Source: a virus. Taken from it: a stretch of 25,274 nt of DNA. Positions within the stretch are counted from its first letter, which is position 1. The number at the start of each line of letters is the position of its first letter. Both the position numbers and the translations under genes were made by a program. The notes under the pieces are model-generated. The model had not been told where the DNA came from and made no database searches. It saw only the letters and a program-made list of their open reading frames with translations. Below are positions 14,696 to 22,444 of the stretch, piece after piece. The stretch lies in the IMG/VR virus record IMGVR_UViG_3300032293_000326, positions 1-25,274 of that record; one strand, 5' to 3'.

Positions 14696-15304
14696 CTACT
14701 TGGCCAATCCGTTATTCTTCTTAAATGGGCGCAGGAGGGTTTCTACGTCTGCGTCTAGTTTTGCGCTGAGTCTTACTGTGCCTAAGTCTGGGCTTCCTGC
14801 TATTCCAAATGGCGACTGGCGTCTGGTGAATAGTCGAGCTGCCTGGATTAGCGTTGCCATGTTGACTTCGGCTGGTACGGCTTCCCATCCCCAGATTCCG
14901 GTGATTCGACAGGATTGCGGTAAATAATAAGGCCAGACGTATCGGCCAATCGCAAGGATGCGGTTGACTGGCCATCCGCGCTGTGGGTTATTTACTGGTT
15001 CTAGCATGTAGTCACTCGTTGCCCAGACCGTATCCCATGTCTGGTTAAAGTTGTCGTCTGTAGCCACCTGCGTGATCGTGTAGTTATCGTCCATGTTCAT
15101 CGTCCAGGGATCGAGTGGCGTGTAGTAGCGCGATACTGGTGTCTGAGCTGTGCCATTTCGATAGAAGAAGCGCCCGGTGTAGTCGTCGATCATGCGGCTT
15201 GTAGCTGTGATCGCTGCTTCTAGGGGTGTGTCGTCAATATTGTCTGCGATCGCAAGCGATGCCTTCAATTCGGCAAGAGTGCAGTAGCCGTTAGTTATTG
15301 CCAC
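14696..15304 (-). CDS. Head-tail connector protein (gp6-like adaptor), 202 aa
   Basis: The start is GTG 15304 with AAGGA 8 bases upstream. The N-terminal helices (CTLAELKASLAIADN, then PLEAAITATSRMIDDYTGRFFY) are the hallmark of connector proteins that dock below the portal ring. The middle contains RYYTPLDPWTMNMDDNYTITQVATD and a Pro/Trp-rich segment, and the helix ATLIQAARLFTRRQSPFG completes the fold. The N-terminus overlaps the 41-residue gene by 14 bases. Confidence 0.85.
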   Translation of the reverse strand: MAITNGYCTLAELKASLAIADNIDDTPLEAAITATSRMIDDYTGRFFYRNGTAQTPVSRYYTPLDPWTMNMDDNYTITQVATDDNFNQTWDTVWATSDYMLEPVNNPQRGWPVNRILAIGRYVWPYYLPQSCRITGIWGWEAVPAEVNMATLIQAARLFTRRQSPFGIAGSPDLGTVRLSAKLDADVETLLRPFKKNNGLAK

Positions 15305-15416
15305 GCTTCATCCTTCTTTCCAGTTTTGGCAACATTGCTCGCTCTAGTTCTGGTTGCGCTGTTGCCGTCTCTTTGTCTGGCCTTAGCCAGATTCGTTTAA
15401 TCTTTCCAAATATCAT
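15291..15416 (-). CDS. Basic microprotein bridging glycosyltransferase and connector, 41 aa
   Basis: ATG 15416 lies inside the end of the glycosyltransferase (20-base overlap) and the stop inside the start of the connector (14-base overlap), so the frame covers the whole apparent gap. The product starts MIFGKIKRIWLRPDKE and ends LPKLERRMKRGNN, with a strongly basic charge. No good Shine-Dalgarno is visible beyond a weak GATGAAAT. Likely translated by coupling; function unknown. Confidence 0.5.
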   Translation of the reverse strand: MIFGKIKRIWLRPDKETATAQPELERAMLPKLERRMKRGNN

Positions 15417-16080
15417 TATGGATTTCATCCATCCAAAAGGTCTTCTGGTGCGGTAGTACAGCTGCTGTGTTCACGTGGATCTTGAATCCTAGTGCCTTTG
15501 CCCTACGGCAGAATAATAGATCTTCTCCGATCCATTCGCCTGCTACTGGCCCATCCCAGAACCAGCACCAGTCTTGGCCTTGATTCGGATCTGCTACTTC
15601 GCGCATCTTCTCTAGGACGCTTCTGTGTACTAGCAGGCATCCTGTTCCTGCTGCGTCTATTTCAAAGACGGAGTTTTTATCGTATTTATAGAGTGGCAGG
15701 AATCCCTTATCAGAATCTTGAAAGATTGCTGGTACTGGTTTTGGGTAAGGTTTTCCTACCACTCCGAATCCTGCGAATACCAATCCGGCGACGATTGGTC
15801 GTTCTTTATCGTGCGCTGTGTCTATGAGCGCGTCAAACGCTGGCACTGTCAATTGCTCATCTGAGTCAATCATCAAAAGCCAATCTGAATTTGTGTTATC
15901 TAAAAATTGTTTGACTACTCTGTTGCGCTGTTTTGATAGTAGTCCTGATCCTTTAATTCTTACAAATGGGCCGAGTCTGCTGCTTCTTGCTTGTGCTAAT
16001 TGGATCAGTCGATATGCGAAGGATCCATTTACTGATCCTGGATCGCATGATCCGATTGTTACTTTGTGTCCTGATTTCAT
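15397..16080 (-). CDS. Glycosyltransferase (GT-A type) in the head operon, 227 aa
   Basis: N-terminal strand VTIGSCDPGSV, RNRVVKQFLDN, the catalytic DxD-type motif DWLLMIDSDEQL (D72-S-D74), then GTGCLLVHRSVLEKM and IGEDLLFCRRAKALGFKIHV (E186-D187) are characteristic of a metal-dependent GT-A transferase. It lies between capsid and connector genes, so it is expressed with the virion proteins; work on mycobacteriophages has shown glycosyltransferases near structural genes modifying capsid and tail. Start has a CAGGGGGAAAT leader. Confidence 0.85.
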   Translation of the reverse strand: MKSGHKVTIGSCDPGSVNGSFAYRLIQLAQARSSRLGPFVRIKGSGLLSKQRNRVVKQFLDNTNSDWLLMIDSDEQLTVPAFDALIDTAHDKERPIVAGLVFAGFGVVGKPYPKPVPAIFQDSDKGFLPLYKYDKNSVFEIDAAGTGCLLVHRSVLEKMREVADPNQGQDWCWFWDGPVAGEWIGEDLLFCRRAKALGFKIHVNTAAVLPHQKTFWMDEIHNDIWKD

Positions 16081-16098
16081 ATTTCCCCCTGTTTAGAA

Positions 16099-16141
16099 GT
16101 GCAGAGCGAGTGAGTCGGGGGGTGGCCCACTCGCTCTGCAC
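16099..16141. terminator. Long hairpin after the major capsid gene
   Basis: A perfect 14-bp inverted repeat, GTGCAGAGCGAGTG (16099-16112) and CACTCGCTCTGCAC (16128-16141), has a 15-nt GC-rich loop and lies 20 bases beyond the capsid stop on the minus strand. There is no strong T-tract (TTCTAAAC follows on the minus strand). It may be a terminator of the actinobacterial type, a partial terminator that lowers expression of downstream genes, or an RNA-stabilising structure. Confidence 0.7.
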
Positions 16142-16161
16142 AATTTATTGCTTGCCTTCTT

Positions 16162-17511
16162 TTAGAAGGTAGGTGCGCTTAGACCTGTGCCTGAGATGAT
16201 CGAGGCTGCAAGTGGGTAGCGCTCTGCTGTGAATGCGGCGTAGCCGTATACGACAGACTTGATTGTTAGGTTTCCAGCGCCTGTCGCATCGAAGCGAAGT
16301 GCGAATGGTGATCCTGGTTGTTCCCATAGATGAGCTTCGTTTGCTGTTACGCAATAGATTTCATCTTGGTTTGTTGTAGTTCCGTATGTTGTTCCGATGC
16401 TTGCATCGGTGATGATTGGAAGTCCAAGCATCTGGTAGCCGGAGTTACCGTATGCAGGTGCTCCGCCAACGCCTACTGCGTTTAGTGGGCCATTCGCTGC
16501 TGGCACTACTAGCGGACGGTTTGTGCTGTCCACAGCTGCAAGCAAGAATGCTAAACGACGTGGGTGTACTACCCAGTGTGTAGGTGATACGAATGCGTTT
16601 GTCTGGATCTGCTGGATCGCATCTGCGAGCTTTGGATATAGCAGACCGACTGTTGGCGCTGTTGATGTGAATGTAACTGCATTTCCGCCTGATGCACGAA
16701 GGCCCTTGATTGTGCCGGCTGTTCCTGCACCGTTAAGGATTTGTGAATCAAGTGTTGTATGCCATGACTTAATCAAGTCGGCAATTACGAATGAATCAAT
16801 TCCTGTTCCGCGCTCTAGAGCCTGGCGAGAAATATCTTGCTGGCCTGCGATTGTACGAACGTTGATTGTCAAAAGTGTGTCGTCAATATCAGTTTCTGAT
16901 ACTGCGTCGTTCTGTGTAACTTGTACAGCAGTCGAACTTCCGGTTGTCATGCGAGAAATATTCAGGGTCATTCCACTTTGTGGAAGTGCCATCTTGTTTG
17001 TCGCGAAGTCTGCGAATGGACGTCCTGCGCGTGCTAGGGGTGCTGCTAGTTCCACTAAATATTGTGGAATTACAAGACCTTCGAACTGTGGTGTGCCAAC
17101 ATCGCGGCGCTCAATTGATTCTTCACGCATGTGGCGTGCTAGACGCTCGTTTGCTGCATAGTCATTTGAGAATTGCGCGTTGAATGCATCCTTTACGAAT
17201 GATGTTCCTGAGTTGATTGAGTATGTGCGCTCTTCGCGTGTCACTGTTGCTCCGCCAACCTTTGGCATTGCTACATCGGCTACAGCTGCGCGGATCTCGT
17301 TTGTCTTTGCATCTGCATCTGCCTGTGCCTTCATTCTTTCAATCTTTGAATCAAGTGTGCGTGATTCTTCAACAAGGGTATCTACCTTTGCTGTTTCATC
17401 TGCTGTTAAGTCGGTGCGATCTTCGGTTGCTACTGCTTCCAAGATTGCGTCCATCTCTGTCTTAACTGCATCACGACGCTCGATCAATTTGTCAAGGAAA
17501 GTCTTTGACAT
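16162..17511 (-). CDS. Major capsid protein, HK97 fold, 449 aa
   Basis: The N-terminal 75 residues are a charged helical coiled coil (scaffold-like delta domain, KLIERRDAVKTEMDAILEAV onward), to be removed by the protease. Then the HK97 core: FVKDAFNAQF, the segment EGLVIPQYLVELAAPLARAGRPF, WHTTLDSQILNGAG, THWVVHPRRLAFLLAAVDS and a final YGYAAFTAERYPLAASI. The start ATG follows AGAAGGAGATC, an efficient site. Abundant virion shell protein. Confidence 0.95.
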   Translation of the reverse strand: MSKTFLDKLIERRDAVKTEMDAILEAVATEDRTDLTADETAKVDTLVEESRTLDSKIERMKAQADADAKTNEIRAAVADVAMPKVGGATVTREERTYSINSGTSFVKDAFNAQFSNDYAANERLARHMREESIERRDVGTPQFEGLVIPQYLVELAAPLARAGRPFADFATNKMALPQSGMTLNISRMTTGSSTAVQVTQNDAVSETDIDDTLLTINVRTIAGQQDISRQALERGTGIDSFVIADLIKSWHTTLDSQILNGAGTAGTIKGLRASGGNAVTFTSTAPTVGLLYPKLADAIQQIQTNAFVSPTHWVVHPRRLAFLLAAVDSTNRPLVVPAANGPLNAVGVGGAPAYGNSGYQMLGLPIITDASIGTTYGTTTNQDEIYCVTANEAHLWEQPGSPFALRFDATGAGNLTIKSVVYGYAAFTAERYPLAASIISGTGLSAPTF

Positions 17512-17604
17512 TTATTTGATCTCCTTCTGAGTTGGTTTTGTGTCAAGGTGGTGGCGGTGGTTTTCGCGGCGCTTTCAGGGTGCGAATGTCGCTCCGACTT
17601 TGTC

Positions 17605-17625
17605 TCTGTTGGGTTTTCCAACAGA
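17605..17625. promoter_or_regulatory. Hairpin in the capsid leader
   Basis: An 8-bp perfect stem, TCTGTTGG (17605-17612) and CCAACAGA (17618-17625), with a 5-nt loop, lies 4-24 bases beyond the protease stop and about 94 bases before the capsid start. No T-tract follows on the minus strand. It could be a weak attenuator, a processing site, or a structure that protects the abundant capsid mRNA. Confidence 0.55.
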
Positions 17626-17628
17626 ATT

Positions 17629-18939
17629 CTATTTTGTGTTATTTACGATTGCTTTAGCTAGGCGAAGGGAGATTGATCGCGGTTGCGCGTCTTCGATCAT
17701 TGGTTGATCTTCTAGCATTGGTTCATCTTCTGGCATGTCTTCTCCCGGTGCTTCTGGTTGTATTCCAAGAAGGGTTTCAAGGGTTGTCTTGCCTTCTCCT
17801 AGATATTCGTATGATTCGTCAATTTTATCTAAGATCGCCTGGATTACAAGCAGGCTTTCACCTGTGATCTCGCGGCCTTCTTTGATGGCTTGACGAGCTG
17901 CTGTGATCTGCTCGCGTGCTTCGACTGTTGTTGTCGGATAGGCCGGGTAAGTTACAACGCTTACATCGCCGTCTGCCAGCGATAATTCTGTGAGGGTGCG
18001 CTCGGTTCTTCCTTCGTTCCACTTCTGGCGAATCACTCTGAATGCGAAACTCATCTGGTCTACATCTCCGCGTTCTACTAATGTGTAGAGATCGCGTGCT
18101 GCCTGTGTATCTGGAAGATCTGCGTCCATGTAGAGACCGGTTTCATCTTCTTTAAGTCGAAGCGTTCCGTTCTTCGTTCTGGCCAAAGGTAATCCTTCGT
18201 GGTTAATTAATAACCTCACGTCTGGTGTTTCTGTCAGGGTCTTTCGGAATGCGCCGGGTGCGATTCTTTCGATGAATGGAAGTGGCACGCTGTCGTCGTT
18301 AAATACTGCTGCGTATCCAGAGAGGCGCATAGTTCCGTCGTCTGCCTGGCGTGCTTCTACGTTCTTAATTGTAAAAGTCCGGCGTTCAATTTTCTTTGTC
18401 ATTTTGCTCCTTGAGTCTTCCTCTGCGTCGAGTGCGTCTATTTTTCTTTGCGCCCAGTCTTGTGCTCGGTCGCTGAAGTTGGAATCTCCGCCCCATAAAA
18501 GCCAGGCGACTAATCCTGCGCCTGGATATCCTGGATCGGATTGGTTGCTGTTCTTCGGTGCTTGCCCATCAACTTTATGCCTGGCGAACCAGGGGGCCAT
18601 CTTCCTTACTTTATTTTCAGTTATTCTTCCTGCTGCCATCTCGCGTGCTTCACGTTTGGTTGCATCTGTGAGCCCATCTCCGCCATAGCCTTCTTGCAGA
18701 TATTTCAATCCGCGTTCTGCGTTTGCTCGAATAAATGCTGGCGCACTCAGATCTACTGCCCTGCTACTTACTTCTCCGCCTGGTTCCATGTCTTCTGCAA
18801 TCGAAACTGCGACCATCTGGTCAATTGCATCTTGCTTGTTTTCGTGGCATCCGATTGTCGTATATGTGCCGTCGGATTCTTCTTTGACGGTTGCCCATGC
18901 TGCGCAGTCGCTCTGGCTATCGCTTATGAAATATGGCAT
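17629..18939 (-). CDS. Capsid maturation protease with extra N-terminal domain, 436 aa
   Basis: Residues 1-55 (MPYFISDSQSDCAAWATVKE, CHENKQDAIDQMVAV) and 65-160 (ITENKVRKMAPWFARHKVD, GYPGAGLVAWLLWGGD) form an N-terminal part seen fused to phage proteases; its role is not established. The protease of the HK97 prohead class starts near residue 180 (MTKKIERRTFTIKNVE) with SGYAAVFND, the His in LLINHEGLPLA (H247), the Ser in DVDQMSFAF (S297) and acidic residues in TELSLADGDVSVVTYPAYP. It cleaves the capsid scaffold domain. An internal ATG with a strong ribosome binding site may make the protease alone. Confidence 0.9.
   Translation of the reverse strand: MPYFISDSQSDCAAWATVKEESDGTYTTIGCHENKQDAIDQMVAVSIAEDMEPGGEVSSRAVDLSAPAFIRANAERGLKYLQEGYGGDGLTDATKREAREMAAGRITENKVRKMAPWFARHKVDGQAPKNSNQSDPGYPGAGLVAWLLWGGDSNFSDRAQDWAQRKIDALDAEEDSRSKMTKKIERRTFTIKNVEARQADDGTMRLSGYAAVFNDDSVPLPFIERIAPGAFRKTLTETPDVRLLINHEGLPLARTKNGTLRLKEDETGLYMDADLPDTQAARDLYTLVERGDVDQMSFAFRVIRQKWNEGRTERTLTELSLADGDVSVVTYPAYPTTTVEAREQITAARQAIKEGREITGESLLVIQAILDKIDESYEYLGEGKTTLETLLGIQPEAPGEDMPEDEPMLEDQPMIEDAQPRSISLRLAKAIVNNTK
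18400..18412 (-). promoter_or_regulatory. Internal ribosome binding site and start inside the protease gene
   Basis: On the minus strand AAGGAG (18412-18407) stands 4 bases before ATG (18402-18400), codon 180 of the frame, exactly at the point where the conserved protease begins. A product from here would be 257 residues, the usual size of free prohead proteases. Codons before it encode a charged linker (DAEEDSRSK). Confidence 0.65.
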
Positions 18940-20331
18940 TTATTCCACCTCATAAACCGATGCTGGATCTGCTGGATCGATCGTTGAAACTTGCTGTAGT
19001 TGGCTGCTTGGTACGCCTGTGTGTGTCATCGCTGGCAATCCTACGGCTTCTGTTACTGCCTTTGGATCGAAGCCGACTTGGATCAGAGCTGCTGCTATCT
19101 CTGCGCGTAGCTTGAGTCCTACGTCGCGTGCGTCTGCTGCGTCGATGTTCTGTAGTGGCACTCGGTACTGATCGCCTGCTTCGCCTAGTGGTGCTAGATC
19201 TTCTACGGATCGCACATCGTTTAGGGATAGGAAGCCTTCGCGCAATCCCTTTGTGTACGCATCGAATCGCTCTAGTGTCGTTCCGCGTAGTAGTGCGTCC
19301 AGATTGAATTTAATAAATCCTTCTGGTTCTGGAAGTAGGGTCGAAAGTGCTTGTTCCAGTCTTTCCAATAATGGGCGCAGGCTGTGCTGTACGAAGGAAA
19401 GGTTCTGCGCTTCCACGCTGGCGAATGACATTGCGCCGGCGACCGGGTGTCCGAGAAGGCTTAGTGGCACTCGGAATAATCTGGCGATGTCTTCTACGTT
19501 GAAGCGCCGGGCTTCTAGTAGCTGTGCGTCTGCTGCGTTGAGTGTCAGCGGACGGAAGGTTGCTCCGCCTGAAAGGATTCCGATCTTGCCTGCTCTGTAT
19601 GGGCCTGTGTGGGTGATGTTCCAGTCGCGACCTATATCGCTTGCTTGCTCTTCGGTTAATTCGTTTGGTACTTCGATCACTCCGCCTGGGTTTGCCGCGT
19701 TGCCGAAGTACGCAGCTGCGTATGTGTCTGCTGCCATTGCTGCGCCGATTGTCAGACGAGCTGCGCCGATTGGCCCTAGACCGTATAACGATCCTGGCAA
19801 ACGGAACATCGGAATGTGAAGCATTTCCTTAGTTGTCAAAATTCTAGAATATGTTCCGACCGAATCGCGCATTTTGTAAACGATTGGTTCGCCTGGTGCT
19901 GGTCTTTCAATTCGAACGTCATCTGGGTGGATGCAATAAAGTTCTATCACTTCGTCCATGTCGTCACGCACTGTCAAGATGAATGCGTTTCCATGAATGT
20001 TCAGTGATGAAATTACTTGCTCAAAGAATTCCAGTCTTGTTGCTTCTGGGTTTGGGCGGTTGATCCACTCTGGCTGTTCTCCGAATGCTGATACATAAGA
20101 GATTCGGTTTCTTCCTCTTCGCACATATGCGCCAAGTGGCAGTGATGAAATTGTGTCGCCTAATAATCTTACGCAGGCATAGACCGTTGACATGCGGATC
20201 GCTGAGTCTGGAGTTACTTCGATTCCTGAAGGAGCCATATACGCCGGGCGTCCAGGGATCAATGGCTCAACCCATTGGCTGTTGTTGGTTCGCTTCTGCT
20301 CTGCTGCTTTTATTCTTTTCGATAGACTCAT
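18940..20331 (-). CDS. Portal protein, HK97 type, 463 aa
   Basis: The N-terminal pattern SAIRMSTVYACVRLLGDTIS, followed by SLPLGAYVRRG and EFFEQVISSLNIHGNAFI, and later FNVEDIARLFRVPLSLLG are hallmarks of HK97-family portals. The C-terminal third is helical and ends in a low-complexity tail. The dodecameric portal sits at one capsid vertex, is the packaging channel and docks terminase and connector. ATG overlaps the stop of the 46-residue gene (TGATG). The downstream protease starts immediately after its stop. Confidence 0.95.
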   Translation of the reverse strand: MSLSKRIKAAEQKRTNNSQWVEPLIPGRPAYMAPSGIEVTPDSAIRMSTVYACVRLLGDTISSLPLGAYVRRGRNRISYVSAFGEQPEWINRPNPEATRLEFFEQVISSLNIHGNAFILTVRDDMDEVIELYCIHPDDVRIERPAPGEPIVYKMRDSVGTYSRILTTKEMLHIPMFRLPGSLYGLGPIGAARLTIGAAMAADTYAAAYFGNAANPGGVIEVPNELTEEQASDIGRDWNITHTGPYRAGKIGILSGGATFRPLTLNAADAQLLEARRFNVEDIARLFRVPLSLLGHPVAGAMSFASVEAQNLSFVQHSLRPLLERLEQALSTLLPEPEGFIKFNLDALLRGTTLERFDAYTKGLREGFLSLNDVRSVEDLAPLGEAGDQYRVPLQNIDAADARDVGLKLRAEIAAALIQVGFDPKAVTEAVGLPAMTHTGVPSSQLQQVSTIDPADPASVYEVE

Positions 20332-20471
20332 CAGTTAGCCTTTTCCGTAATCCAGATTAAGAAAGATCCTAGCGCAATCATCGCAATTGGAAGTGAGAAC
20401 ATCGCAAGTCCTGCGCTGGCTAATGCTACTCCGGTGATCTCTGCGATCAGTGTGAAGTCTATTTTCTTCAT
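20331..20471 (-). CDS. Small membrane protein between terminase and portal, 46 aa
   Basis: TTTAGGAGCGCA before ATG 20471 is a good ribosome binding site. The product MKKIDFTLIAEITGVALASA continues with GLAMFSLPIAMIALGSFLIW and ends ITEKAN: a hydrophobic segment at about residues 12-42 (one or two spans), with charged ends. The stop overlaps the portal start (TGATG). A small gene in this slot recurs in some siphoviruses; no function is assigned. Confidence 0.7.
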   Translation of the reverse strand: MKKIDFTLIAEITGVALASAGLAMFSLPIAMIALGSFLIWITEKAN

Positions 20472-20478
20472 TGCGCTC

Positions 20479-22014
20479 CTAAAGTTCTAGTGAGAAGAAT
20501 CTGGCTACTGGTTTCTTTGGTTCTGCTGGTTGCGTTGCTCGGTCGTATCCAAAGATACTGGCAACAGCTGCGTCGACTTTGCGTTTGGAGCTTGCCTTTG
20601 CCACCATGACTCCGCGTGAAGATTGCTTTGTGACGCAGTTGGAGATGTGGCGAGCAAGGCGTTCATCGCCGTCATGAGTAAAGGATTGATTAACAACGGC
20701 TTCGTAAAACTTCTGAGTGGCTGGAACCATTCTTTCGGCTGAGTTTGGATATTGGACAACGGGTAGTCCTTCCTCATCCAGGATCATGAATGTTCTTTGC
20801 CATCTTGCTGGGTCGAATACTATTTCCTTGACTGAGAATCTGCCGTCTCTGGCTGTGTCAATAATTGTTTGCTCTACTTCTGCGACTGGCACGTGCCATC
20901 CTTGTTCTGCGTCGTCTGGTCTTTCCCAAAGTCCTACGACCATCAAGTGCGGTTTCTCTCCGCCTAGTAGCCATGCCACCAGTGCTGTGCTGTCGTTTGA
21001 GAACGCTCCGTCGAATGCCAGGATCACATCTTCGCCTGGCTCTGGCATGCGTTCTTTATCTACGAGCTGCTCCCATGATCCGGTTGGAAGCCATGCGGTT
21101 GCTGTTGAGACGAATGTGTTCGTTCTCTTCGTTCTGAATTCTGCTTCTGGCGTTCTCAGAACTGCGCTTTCGAAATCCTCTGCGTCCACGATGTCGCCAA
21201 ATCCTGGATTAGATTCGATCCACAGCTGCTTGTTTCGGTGATCTCCTTCTGGGTTATTCGGTTCCCACCAGGCGAAGAAGAACGATGGATCTACCAGTTC
21301 TCCCTTTACTAGCTTCTGTCCGTATTGGTAAAGCGAATAGCACAGGCTGTCTTGGCCATTGGATTGCGTCTTTACCCCTGCTGTTGTTATGCCGAGGAGA
21401 AGTGAATCGGCGCGTGCTCCGCCGGCGAGCGACATAACATCCCAGAGTTCTCGGTTTGGCTGCGCATGCACTTCGTCGAAGATAACGATTGGAGAAGGGT
21501 TGAGTCCTTCTTTCGTATATGCCTCTGCTGATAGCACTCGATAAACGGATCCCTTGTCTTTGTACTCAATTACGTCTTTGTAAAGAGTAAACATTGACGA
21601 CAGTTCTTCGTCTAGTTCAACCATTCTTCTAGCTGTGCCGAATACGATTCTCGCCTGATCTCGATCAGCTGCGCACGAATAAATTTCTGATCCGTTTCCG
21701 CCAAGTGTTAGCGCAGATAATCCTGCCGATGCTGCGAGTGCGGACTTTCCATTCTTTCGCGCCATTCCAATCAGGGCTACTCTGTGTTTGAAGCGTCCGT
21801 CTGATCTGCGTGCTAATGCGTGGTTTAGAAGTTCCTTCTGCCATCCTCGCAAGTCTAGAAGTTGTCCTGCTGGCGCTGCGACTGAGTCTTTGGTTACTCG
21901 ACATACTGCTTCGGCAAATTCTGAATAGAGTGGGCCGTCTCCGCGTTTGCGGTCGCGCCAATCTACTGGCGTCAACCAACGCGGTGGCCATGATTCTATT
22001 TTTTTACTAGCCAC
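20479..22014 (-). CDS. Terminase large subunit, 511 aa
   Basis: The ATPase half has Walker A GMARKNGKS (residues 83-91), Walker B PIVIFDEVHA (175-184) with catalytic E181, and motif III ITTAG near 209-213. The nuclease half begins with VILAFDGAFSNDSTALVAW (D335 is a metal ligand), with further acidic positions downstream. It is the motor and nuclease that cuts and packages the concatemeric DNA. The start is GTG 22014, overlapping the small terminase stop by 8 bases. Confidence 0.97.
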   Translation of the reverse strand: MASKKIESWPPRWLTPVDWRDRKRGDGPLYSEFAEAVCRVTKDSVAAPAGQLLDLRGWQKELLNHALARRSDGRFKHRVALIGMARKNGKSALAASAGLSALTLGGNGSEIYSCAADRDQARIVFGTARRMVELDEELSSMFTLYKDVIEYKDKGSVYRVLSAEAYTKEGLNPSPIVIFDEVHAQPNRELWDVMSLAGGARADSLLLGITTAGVKTQSNGQDSLCYSLYQYGQKLVKGELVDPSFFFAWWEPNNPEGDHRNKQLWIESNPGFGDIVDAEDFESAVLRTPEAEFRTKRTNTFVSTATAWLPTGSWEQLVDKERMPEPGEDVILAFDGAFSNDSTALVAWLLGGEKPHLMVVGLWERPDDAEQGWHVPVAEVEQTIIDTARDGRFSVKEIVFDPARWQRTFMILDEEGLPVVQYPNSAERMVPATQKFYEAVVNQSFTHDGDERLARHISNCVTKQSSRGVMVAKASSKRKVDAAVASIFGYDRATQPAEPKKPVARFFSLEL

Positions 22015-22444
22015 GTGATCGCTGCATTAATTCCTGGATGCGTGTTTGTGCTTGGACTTCGGCTAGTCCTAGTCGCGATCTTTCAACCGGGTTGAATGCG
22101 ATTAGTGAAAGCATGTTTGTGATCTGATAGTCCAATTGTCTAAGTGCTACGCGATCTCTCCATTCGCCACCGCGAAATACTACGGCGCGTAATTGGATTC
22201 GTTCATCCATAGTTTCGCAGAGCATCATCACTTGCTCGATGTCTGTCGTAGGCGAGATCCATGCGCGTCCTGCTTGCCAGATTCGTTCCCACATCTTTGT
22301 GCCTTCTGGCCCTAGTGGTCGCAGTGGATCTGGCGTGTGTTGCGCCATTGGCAGAGCTATTACTTTGTTCTTATCTGGCAATGGTCGCTTACCTGGGTTC
22401 CCCAATTTACGTTTCTGTTCTATTGGTTTAGGTGGATTAGCCAT
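22007..22444 (-). CDS. Terminase small subunit, P27-like, 145 aa
   Basis: The N-terminus KPIEQKRKLGNPGKRPLPDK is the signature of the P27-type small terminase subunit. Then come LGPEGTKMWERIWQAGRAWI, a helix with TTDIEQVMMLCETMDERI and a C-terminal helical region with GLAEVQAQTRIQELM. It recognises the packaging initiation site and recruits the large subunit. It overlaps the methyltransferase gene by 8 bases (ATGGCTAA), so translation is coupled with that gene. Confidence 0.92.
   Translation of the reverse strand: MANPPKPIEQKRKLGNPGKRPLPDKNKVIALPMAQHTPDPLRPLGPEGTKMWERIWQAGRAWISPTTDIEQVMMLCETMDERIQLRAVVFRGGEWRDRVALRQLDYQITNMLSLIAFNPVERSRLGLAEVQAQTRIQELMQRSRG

Noticed and set aside
16523-17161. 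212-residue plus-strand frame opposite the capsid gene
   Set aside because: It lies wholly opposite the clear major capsid gene, has no ribosome binding site or recognisable motif, and is low complexity (Ser/Arg/Val), as expected of a shadow frame.
17541-17546. TTGACA (minus strand) as a -35 box before the capsid gene
   Set aside because: No matching -10 element 16-19 bases downstream, and it would start inside the ribosome binding site region.
19253-19819. 188-residue plus-strand frame opposite the portal
   Set aside because: Antisense to a certain portal gene with no start signal or family pattern.
20717-21241. 174-residue plus-strand frame opposite the large terminase
   Set aside because: Shadow of the nuclease half of the terminase; serine-rich composition follows from the reverse codons.
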